A stretch of DNA of 12,017 nt from JAATFY01 sp049276515 (GTDB lineage: Bacteria; Pseudomonadota; Alphaproteobacteria; UBA9219). Positions 6,823 through 12,017 of the stretch are shown here, piece by piece. The stretch lies in the NCBI GenBank assembly GCA_049276515.1, contig JBASWO010000099.1, positions 1-12,017 of the forward strand, read 5' to 3'. The first letter of the stretch is position 1. Each line of letters begins with the position of its first letter. The notes beneath the pieces were generated by a model. That model was not told where the DNA came from and did not search any database. It worked only from the letters and a program-made list of their open reading frames with translations. A program made the translations under genes and the position numbers.

Positions 6823-8730
6823 ATGAGACGCATTAAACAGCTCATCACGATTTTGGTTTCCCTTGTCCTTTTGCTTGTGATTGGCATTGGCATCGCCGTT
6901 CTAACCTTTGATGCCGACAAATATCGCCCTCAATTGGTTGAACTTTTAAGTAAACAAACGGGTCGCACCATTAGTTTGGGTGGTCCTATTCAATTGGGCT
7001 TTGCATCCGGTGGCGCTACACTCAGCATTCGCGATGCCGCGATTGGCAATCCCTCTTGGGCCAGCCGCGGTGAGATGGCAGGCATTGGCACCTTTGAATT
7101 AGGTATCGCCCTACTCCCGCTCCTCAATCATCAAATCAACATAACGCAATTGAAAATCAAGAATGCGGATATTCTTTTAGAAAAAGCATCGGGCAATAAA
7201 AATAATTGGGACTTAGCGCCCAAACAACAAGCAGACGGTAAAGTAGCGGCTAAGACAACGGACACTTCAACTGGCAAATCCATTTCTATTCATGCAGATC
7301 ATATTCTCATCACCGACAGTCAAGTCGCCTTGCGTGATGAAAATGGCAAAATGACCGTCTTTAAAACCAAAGAGCTGCGCTACGGCATGGAAAATGGTGG
7401 TCTCGGCATTTATTTTGAAGGCGAATATAATGACACACCACTTACTCTTAAAATCACTACCGAAGCTAAAGATTTATCAGCAAGTGGCACATGGCCTTTC
7501 GTTGCTAATGTGACCTACGCTAATTACAGCATCAAAGCTCAAGGCAAAGCCAACGCAGATGAGAAAAAAGCTGAAATTGCTGCTTATGAAATTACTGCAG
7601 GCTCTTCCACTCTTCACGGCAAAGCTGTTGTCGCCTGGGGTAACCGTACTGTTATCAAGGGCAATCTGCTCAGCGAAAAACTTATTCCTTCAAATTTCAA
7701 GATGGCTGAAGACAAAAGCATGGGTAATGGTAAAGAAACGCCCGATGCAAATACCGAGTCCAAGTCACGTTACGTTTTTAGCGAGAAACCATTACCTCTT
7801 GATGGGCTAAAAACGGCCGATGTTGATGTGGACATTCAAATTGTTGAGCTTGATGCGGGCGCAGCAACATTGAAAGAAGTCAAAAGTCATTTGAACATCA
7901 GTCATGGCCGTCTTGAAATGCCATTTAAGGCAGTCCTCGGCCAAGATGCTGTTGCCGGCACCCTCAAATTAAATGCCGCCGCATCTCCAGCCCAGCTAGC
8001 TTTTACTTTTCTAGCGCCTAGCCTTGATATTGCAAAAGTACTTGAGCTCGGTGGGGCCGATGCTTTTCTTTCTGGACAGGGCAATGTTGAAATGGATGTA
8101 ACGAGCTCAGGTAATAGCATGCGTGCTTTTGCCAGCAACATGAATGGCAAAATGAATATTATTGCCAATGGCGGCAGTATTTCAGCTGGTGCCGCTAAAA
8201 ATATTGCCTCGGGTCTAGCAACACTTTTTGCACCCAATGGGACCAATACCCTGAACTGTCTTGCCGCGCGCTTTGAAGCTAACAATGGTCTGGTTCGTGA
8301 CAAAGGCATTCTCGTTGATACCGCTGCCACAACCATCGCAGGTACAGGCGGATTTAATCTTGCCTCTGAGACCATTGATCTCACGCTACGCGCTAAACAA
8401 AAACTTGTTAATCTCGGCAATATTGAACCAGCCCTTCATATTAGCGGCACTTTGGCTAATCCAAGCTATGGTCTCGACTCCACAGCCGTTGTGAAAAGCG
8501 TTGTTGGTCTTTTGACATCAGGCCTGCAAGGCAATGCGAGTAGTATCCCCGAAATTGTTAAACAACCCGGGCAAAATGCTTGTCTTTACACACTTGATCA
8601 TCCCGCTCCACAAGCACAAGCTGCAGCGACACCTAAAGAAGGTGTGTTGGTGCCAGGTGTTGGTGGTCAAATTAATAAGGCCAAAGATATTGGTAACCAG
8701 CTCATGAAGGGCTTACTTGGCTCGCAATGA
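6823..8730 (+). CDS. AsmA-family inner-membrane-anchored protein
   Basis: AsmA-like proteins are anchored in the inner membrane, extend into the periplasm, and are implicated in phospholipid transport to, and homeostasis of, the outer membrane. The 635-residue product has an N-terminal membrane helix at about 6-27. The AsmA N-terminal domain follows, with features such as FDADKYRPQLVELLSKQTGR and ISLGGPIQLGF. A long beta-rich stretch leads to the typical C-terminal half, where GQGNVEMDVTSSG lies near residue 418 and NCLAARFEANNGLV near 477. AAGGAG at 6809-6814 is a strong ribosome site that overlaps the stop of the upstream gene and gives 8-base spacing to the ATG. A second Cys near 587 might pair with that in NCLAARF; that is inference. 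The substrate is unknown. The 3' end overlaps the next start by 4 bp (ATGA). Confidence 0.9.
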   Translation: MRRIKQLITILVSLVLLLVIGIGIAVLTFDADKYRPQLVELLSKQTGRTISLGGPIQLGFASGGATLSIRDAAIGNPSWASRGEMAGIGTFELGIALLPLLNHQINITQLKIKNADILLEKASGNKNNWDLAPKQQADGKVAAKTTDTSTGKSISIHADHILITDSQVALRDENGKMTVFKTKELRYGMENGGLGIYFEGEYNDTPLTLKITTEAKDLSASGTWPFVANVTYANYSIKAQGKANADEKKAEIAAYEITAGSSTLHGKAVVAWGNRTVIKGNLLSEKLIPSNFKMAEDKSMGNGKETPDANTESKSRYVFSEKPLPLDGLKTADVDVDIQIVELDAGAATLKEVKSHLNISHGRLEMPFKAVLGQDAVAGTLKLNAAASPAQLAFTFLAPSLDIAKVLELGGADAFLSGQGNVEMDVTSSGNSMRAFASNMNGKMNIIANGGSISAGAAKNIASGLATLFAPNGTNTLNCLAARFEANNGLVRDKGILVDTAATTIAGTGGFNLASETIDLTLRAKQKLVNLGNIEPALHISGTLANPSYGLDSTAVVKSVVGLLTSGLQGNASSIPEIVKQPGQNACLYTLDHPAPQAQAAATPKEGVLVPGVGGQINKAKDIGNQLMKGLLGSQ

Positions 8731-9374
8731 AGAAAAAATTTGTTATGAAAACGCCGGCAGGCGCAGACTTTAATGTACCAACCTCTGCGTTGTTTGAAGC
8801 CATCAGGTCTGAATGGGAAAACCAAGGCGATAAAATTAATCCGTCTACGATGCCCCTCACCCAACTTGCATCGACTGCCATAGATCTTGCCGGGAAAGAC
8901 CGCGACAAAATAATTGATTTGCTCGTCGCTTATGTCGGCAGTGAATTACTCTGTCACCATGCTGAAGAGCCTGATGCGTTAAGAGATCTTCAGATTAAAA
9001 CCTGGCAACCCATCTTAGATTGGGCTGAGCAGTATTTTGATGACACGATTTTTCAGACCGGCACCGGTATTATGCCCATTCAACAAACGGATGAGACTTT
9101 CACCGCTATGCGGGAAGCCATTCAGCGGTATGATGCGTTTTATCTGACAGGTCTTCGCCAAGCTGTGGATGTCAGTGGCTCACTGATTTTAGGATTAGCT
9201 CTTTTAGAAAAACACCTGACGGCACAGCAGGTTTTTGAAGCATCCGAGCTTGATGCCACCTTTCAAATGCAAAAATGGGGATCTGACCCAGCCACTGAAA
9301 AACGGCACGAAACCACCTTAAAAGAGCTCCTTCTTTGTGAAAGATGGTTCAACCTACTCTCTCAGAAGCAATAA
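8727..9374 (+). CDS. ATP12-family F1-ATPase assembly chaperone
   Basis: In mitochondria Atp12 binds the F1 alpha subunit and is needed for F1 assembly; alphaproteobacterial homologues are presumed to act on their own F1-ATPase. The 215-residue product carries family signatures: MPLTQLASTAID at 42-53, SELLCHHAEEPDALRDLQ at 72-89, and WQPILDWAEQYF at 93-104. The N-terminus is short: family members usually begin with another 20 or so residues ahead of the 'TPAG..' segment, and here only MKKKFVMK precedes it. The ATG overlaps the AsmA stop (ATGA) and has no close Shine-Dalgarno sequence, which points to translational coupling. An upstream start inside the AsmA gene cannot be ruled out. There is no clear terminator after it. 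Confidence 0.88.
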   Translation: MKKKFVMKTPAGADFNVPTSALFEAIRSEWENQGDKINPSTMPLTQLASTAIDLAGKDRDKIIDLLVAYVGSELLCHHAEEPDALRDLQIKTWQPILDWAEQYFDDTIFQTGTGIMPIQQTDETFTAMREAIQRYDAFYLTGLRQAVDVSGSLILGLALLEKHLTAQQVFEASELDATFQMQKWGSDPATEKRHETTLKELLLCERWFNLLSQKQ

Positions 9375-9413
9375 GATTAGGTATTTCAGTTAGTTATGAA
9401 GGTCTTTTCTCCC

Positions 9414-9441
9414 TTGCTGCCCTCGTTTTTCAGGCTATAGT
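9414..9441 (+). promoter_or_regulatory. Candidate promoter of the rpsF operon
   Basis: TATAGT at 9436-9441 is a good -10 box. TTGCTG at 9414-9419, 16 bp upstream, keeps only the TTG of the -35 consensus. The predicted transcript start near 9448 would give a leader of about 115 nt before rpsF, containing the two hairpins described below. Confidence 0.45.
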
Positions 9442-9466
9442 GCCCCCGCTTTAAAAAGCTATACCC

Positions 9467-9535
9467 GCTCACCTCTTTGAAGGTGGGCTTGAGCCGGTCG
9501 GTTGATGCGTGAGGATGATCTTCACCCAACTCCGG
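9467..9535 (+). promoter_or_regulatory. Structured rpsF leader, possible S6:S18 autoregulatory element
   Basis: Two hairpins lie in the leader. The first pairs GCTCACCT (9467-9474) with AGGTGGGC (9481-9488), 8 bp including one G-U, around a 6-nt loop. The second is nested: CCGG 9494-9497 with CCGG 9532-9535, GGTTG 9500-9504 with CAACT 9527-9531, and GTGA 9509-9512 with TCAC 9522-9525. Leaders of rpsF operons in many bacteria carry a structure bound by the S6:S18 complex that has a conserved CCG. The location and the CCG-containing second hairpin fit that class, but I have not aligned it to the published motif. Confidence 0.5.
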
Positions 9536-9548
9536 GTCGCTTAGAACC

Positions 9549-9555
9549 AAGGGAG
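9549..9555 (+). promoter_or_regulatory. Ribosome binding site deciding the rpsF start
   Basis: AAGGGAG lies 8 bases before the ATG at 9564. An in-frame GTG at 9555 would begin inside this site, so the ATG is the start; the resulting MPLYESVFIARQDV is the family N-terminus. Confidence 0.8.
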
Positions 9556-9563
9556 TGTGGATT

Positions 9564-10001
9564 ATGCCACTCTATGAGTCTGTCTTTATTGCGCGCCAGG
9601 ATGTTCCTGCCGCTCAGGTTGAAACCCTGACCACCCAATTTGCTGACATTGTTAGCAGCCAAGGTGGCAAGGTTACGAAAACCGAACAATGGGGCCTACG
9701 CAGCCTCGCCTACCGTATCAATAAGAATAAAAAAGGCCATTACGTCATGTTCAATCTCGACGCACCGCCAGCAGCGGTTGCCGAGTTGGAGCGTAACTTG
9801 CGCCTCCATGAAGACGTCTTACGCTTCATGACTGTTCGCGTCGAAGAATTAGAAGAAGGTCCAAGCGCTGTTATGCGCAAAGAAGAACGTACAGAGCGTA
9901 GCGCATTTGGCGATCGCCCTGACCGTTCCTCAAGTGATCGTCCTCGCCGTGGCCCACGCCGCGATGAAGGTGAAACTGCAATTGAAGGAGCCGTAGCATG
10001 A
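9564..10001 (+). CDS. rpsF: 30S ribosomal protein S6
   Basis: S6 pairs with S18 on the platform of the small ribosomal subunit and binds the central domain of 16S rRNA. The 145-residue product has the S6 fold in residues 1-97: MPLYESVFIARQDV at the start, WGLRSLAYRINKNKKGHYVMF at 43-63, and LRLHEDVLRFMTVRVE at 79-94. A charged, Arg/Asp-rich tail follows from about 100 to 145, containing DRPDRSSSDRPRRGPRRDEG; such tails vary widely between species. The first gene of the rpsF-rpsR-rplI operon, it overlaps rpsR by 4 bp (ATGA). Confidence 0.97.
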   Translation: MPLYESVFIARQDVPAAQVETLTTQFADIVSSQGGKVTKTEQWGLRSLAYRINKNKKGHYVMFNLDAPPAAVAELERNLRLHEDVLRFMTVRVEELEEGPSAVMRKEERTERSAFGDRPDRSSSDRPRRGPRRDEGETAIEGAVA

Positions 10002-10336
10002 GTTTTGATCAATCCGAACGCGGCGGTGAACGCAGCGAACGTGGCCCACGCCGTGGCGGTGAACGTAGCGGTGGCATGGGTGGTGGTGGATTTGGTGGTG
10101 GCGGTGGATTCCGCGGCCGTCGTAAGAGCTGCCCCTTCACAGGCAAGAATGCACCCAAGATCGACTACAAGGATGTTCGTCTCTTGCAACGCTTTGTATC
10201 CGAGCGCGGTAAAATTATGCCAAGCCGCATCACAGCGGTTTGCGCCAAGAAACAACGTGAACTGACGCAAGCTATCAAGCGTGCTCGGTTCTTGGCCCTT
10301 CTGCCGTACGCTGACAAGCGTGCAGGCGGAAACTAA
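9998..10336 (+). CDS. rpsR: 30S ribosomal protein S18 with Arg/Gly-rich N-terminal extension
   Basis: S18 is the partner of S6 on the 30S platform. The conserved body begins at about residue 42: KSCPFTGKNAPKIDYKDVRL (43-62), MPSRITAVCAKKQREL (74-89), and the basic C-terminal helix KRARFLALLPY. The 112-residue length exceeds the usual 75-90 because residues 1-41 form a low-complexity extension. That extension is rich in Arg, Glu and Gly (ERGGERSERGPRRGGERS, then MGGGGFGGGGGFRGRR), resembling an RGG-type disordered RNA-binding segment. The start is firm: AAGGAG at 9985-9990 is 7 bases upstream, and the ATG overlaps the rpsF stop. Cys45 and Cys82 are retained. Part of the extension shares DNA sequence with the end of rpsF. 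Confidence 0.96.
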   Translation: MSFDQSERGGERSERGPRRGGERSGGMGGGGFGGGGGFRGRRKSCPFTGKNAPKIDYKDVRLLQRFVSERGKIMPSRITAVCAKKQRELTQAIKRARFLALLPYADKRAGGN

Positions 10337-10353
10337 GGTAAGGGAGAAAAACA

Positions 10354-11040
10354 ATGATTGAAGTCATCCTCCTGGAACGTATCGAACGTCTTGGTCAAAT
10401 GGGCCAAGTTGTGAAAGTACGCCCCGGTTTTGCACGCAACTTCTTGTTGCCGCATAACAAAGCTCTACGCGCCACCAAGGCGAATTTAGAGCATTTTGAA
10501 AAGCAACGCAGCCAATTGGAAGCGACGAATGCTAAAGAACGTGAAAACGCTCAAGCTCTTGCTGCCAAGATGGACGGCCTGAAACTGGTCATCATCCGTC
10601 AAGCGTCTGAAACAGGCCAATTGTACGGCTCAGTTAGCGCACGTGACGTAGCAGAAGCTTCCAATGATACCGGCAAGAAGATCGAGCGCCTGCAAGTGCA
10701 GATCGATGTGCCCATCAAGACCATTGGTCTCTTCCCTGTGAAGGTTAAGCTGCATCCTGAAGTGACAATTAAAGTCACTGTGAATGTTGCGCGTTCACCT
10801 GAAGAAGCTGTTGTCCAAGCTGAAAAAGGCGCTGCCATCACCAAGGCTGCTGCTGAAAAAGCTGAAGTCGTGGCTGCATTTGGAGCTCCTGAAGAAAAAC
10901 CAGAAGCCGCTGAAGGCGAAGAAAAGGCAACGAAGAAGCCTGCTAAAAAAGCTAAAAAGGCTGACGCGAGTGATGCTGATGCAGATGCAGAAGCACCAAA
11001 AGCTAAGAAGCCAAGAGCTAAGAAGGCAGCTGAAGCGTAA
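10354..11040 (+). CDS. rplI: 50S ribosomal protein L9 with long acidic/basic C-terminal tail
   Basis: L9 binds domain V of 23S rRNA near the L1 stalk and reaches out to neighbouring ribosomes. The N-domain is clear: MIEVILLERIERLGQMGQVV and RPGFARNFLLPHNKA (23-37), followed by the connecting helix (about 41-74). The C-domain runs to about 148 and includes TGQLYGSVSARDVAEA (87-102) and LHPEVTIKVTVNV (133-145). Ordinary L9 ends near 148-150; here about 80 extra residues rich in Ala, Lys, Glu and Asp make a likely disordered tail (total 228). AGGGAG at 10341-10346 is 7 bases before the ATG. The gene follows rpsR by 17 bp and is closed by a strong terminator. Confidence 0.97.
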   Translation: MIEVILLERIERLGQMGQVVKVRPGFARNFLLPHNKALRATKANLEHFEKQRSQLEATNAKERENAQALAAKMDGLKLVIIRQASETGQLYGSVSARDVAEASNDTGKKIERLQVQIDVPIKTIGLFPVKVKLHPEVTIKVTVNVARSPEEAVVQAEKGAAITKAAAEKAEVVAAFGAPEEKPEAAEGEEKATKKPAKKAKKADASDADADAEAPKAKKPRAKKAAEA

Positions 11041-11063
11041 TTTTTCAAGTGCTTTAAGAAACC

Positions 11064-11095
11064 AAACGGCGGAGAGAAATCTCCGCCGTTTTTTT
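11064..11095 (+). terminator. Rho-independent terminator of the rpsF-rpsR-rplI operon
   Basis: A perfect 12-bp stem (11064-11075 with 11080-11091) with a GAAA tetraloop and a GC-rich core (CGGCGGAGA) is followed by further T residues to 11095. It begins 24 bp after the rplI stop. Confidence 0.95.
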
Positions 11096-11493
11096 ATGTC
11101 GCGATTCTTAAAAGCACCGATAAGTGATTCATTTGACTCAATTTTCCGAGTCACATGAGTCACTTAAGAGAAAAAATTTGCTCTATAAAAAACTATTGTG
11201 ATGACGAAACGATGTGTGACTCACAAAACACGTTTCGATCAAAAGCGAATCGAAAACTTAATTTTGGATTCATTTTGGTAAATTTCTCTTAACTGAAAGT
11301 AATTCGCTGTGATAGGGATTGTGTGCAAGTCACTGATTTGCGCATGCAAGTGAATGGATGAAAACGAATCAAATCCTTAAACTTTCATGACAAACGTTAA
11401 GAGGTCACTCGACCGATGTTCATTAAGACGACCAAGGATGCAAGCAGAGCCACTGATCAACGAGCTTCTGCGCGCCTGAATCCGGAGGAAGCC
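11096..11493. promoter_or_regulatory. AT-rich intergenic region with clustered TGA(C/G)TCA boxes and a nested palindrome
   Basis: About 400 bp separate the rplI terminator from the preferred start of the next gene. The palindromic heptamer TGA(C/G)TCA occurs at 11134-11140, 11156-11162 and 11217-11223, with a near match CGAGTCA at 11147-11153. The third copy is the centre of TGTGA-C-TCACA (11215-11225), which is flanked by inverted CGAAACG (11205-11211) and CGTTTCG (11231-11237). A further inverted pair, TTTCGAT/ATCGAAA, is at 11233-11239 and 11249-11255. GCAAGTCA and GCAAGTGA begin 20 bp apart at 11326 and 11346. I see no RNA gene and only weak promoter candidates (TATAAA at 11184; TTAACT with GATAGG at 11289-11316). 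Regulator binding is inference. Confidence 0.55.
11484..11490 (+). promoter_or_regulatory. Ribosome binding site deciding the start of the right-edge gene
   Basis: GGAGGAA three bases before the ATG at 11494 (five from the GGAGG core) is the best Shine-Dalgarno match in the region. It favours this start over the in-frame ATG at 11416, which has only an AAGAGG about 12 bases away. Confidence 0.6.
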
Positions 11494-12017
11494 ATGAACC
11501 TACTACCACACCCCGCTAACAATGATGATCCCTCGGCGCTCGCCTGGGGCCAGAACCAAAAAATTTTGGAATGGCTCGCGCGCCTAGCTCAGCCCGGCCT
11601 CGGACTTGAAAGCCTCAGCCGCCCGCTTGATCGTCAAACCAAAACATCTGTTGAGCAAACCAGTGGCTCACCCCTGTTTGATGATTGGCAGACCATCTCC
11701 AATATCTGCGGTCATAACATCAATGATTTTATTAGCGCGGGCTCAAGCCTGCCGCTGACCGCTGCAGAGATCGATCATTTCCGCCGCAATCATCGTGGCA
11801 CTGAAAATCATGTCAGTCGTGACTTCCTAACCCGCCGCACGGATTTACCATCACCCCTTGCAGAACTTTATGGTCTTTATCTGCACCGCGCGCGGGTTGA
11901 TGCTGAAGCCACTCTCTTTATCGCTCAAGCGACGGGCTCAACACGTGTAGCACGCGTTATGGCTGATCTTCTTTCCATTGGTAGCTTTGCCAATGGCCTC
12001 GAATATATCAGCTATCT
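11494..12017 (+). CDS. Unrecognised protein (partial, 3' end beyond window)
   Basis: An open frame without a stop runs to the right edge: 174 complete codons from the ATG at 11494, or 200 from an in-frame ATG at 11416. I do not recognise the family. The product begins MNLLPHPANNDDPSALAWGQ, has no signal peptide or membrane segment, and looks helical and soluble. Visible segments include NQKILEWLARLAQPG, SPLFDDWQTISNICGHNIND, LPSPLAELYGLYLHRARVDA and RVARVMADLLSIGSFANGLE. The starting segment from 11416 would add 26 mostly polar, basic residues. It is transcriptionally separate from rplI because a strong terminator and a long spacer lie between them. The rplI neighbour in many bacteria is the replicative helicase dnaB, but this is not DnaB: none of its N-terminal or Walker motifs are present in the visible part. 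Confidence 0.75.
   Translation, partial: MNLLPHPANNDDPSALAWGQNQKILEWLARLAQPGLGLESLSRPLDRQTKTSVEQTSGSPLFDDWQTISNICGHNINDFISAGSSLPLTAAEIDHFRRNHRGTENHVSRDFLTRRTDLPSPLAELYGLYLHRARVDAEATLFIAQATGSTRVARVMADLLSIGSFANGLEYISY

Noticed and set aside
7902..8420. 172-codon minus-strand ORF inside the AsmA gene
   Set aside because: It is antisense to a well-supported gene, with no ribosome site or recognisable motif.
9555..9557. GTG start for rpsF
   Set aside because: It lies within the Shine-Dalgarno region and adds MWI before the conserved MPLYESVF start.
9740..10354. 204-codon minus-strand ORF over rpsF/rpsR
   Set aside because: Its product is Ser/Thr/Ala-rich low-complexity sequence antisense to two certain ribosomal protein genes; it is a shadow of their biased codon use.
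11215..11225. TGTGA...TCACA as a CRP site
   Set aside because: CRP half-sites need 6 bp between TGTGA and TCACA; here there is 1 bp, so the symmetry belongs to some other protein or to RNA structure.

Overview
The window looks like chromosomal DNA of an alphaproteobacterium with moderate G+C content. The evidence is an ATP12-type F1-ATPase assembly chaperone (a family of alphaproteobacteria and mitochondria), the string pyrB-plsY-topA, and ribosomal proteins S18 and L9 with long charged or low-complexity extensions. I cannot name the genus.

Layout. Positions 1-1132 (minus strand, cut by the left edge) hold an exported, cysteine-rich protein that ends, as far as visible, in perfect 13-residue tandem repeats. 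It has no stop inside the window, so a simple stop-to-stop ORF scan misses it. Positions 1261-5786 (minus strand) form a likely operon pyrB, plsY, topA: pyrimidine synthesis, phospholipid acylation and DNA topoisomerase I. The spacer between plsY and topA keeps a decayed fragment that reads like the C-terminal winged-helix segment of DprA, so a dprA gene was probably lost there. Positions 5839-9374 (plus strand, divergent from pyrB) carry an RluC-type 23S rRNA pseudouridine synthase, an AsmA-family membrane-anchored protein and the ATP12 chaperone; the last two overlap by 4 bp. Positions 9375-11095 are the rpsF-rpsR-rplI ribosomal protein operon, with a structured leader and a strong intrinsic terminator. 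Positions 11096-11493 are an AT-rich spacer with clustered TGA(C/G)TCA boxes and a nested palindrome. From 11494 an unrecognised gene runs off the right edge.

Most of the window is ordinary housekeeping. The parts worth a second look are the repeat protein at the left edge, the dprA remnant, the apparently leaderless pyrB promoter that overlaps a divergent -10 box, the Arg/Gly-rich junction between rpsF and rpsR, and the palindrome-rich spacer before the unknown right-edge gene. I found no CRISPR array, insertion sequence, tRNA, rRNA gene or recognisable defence or conflict system.
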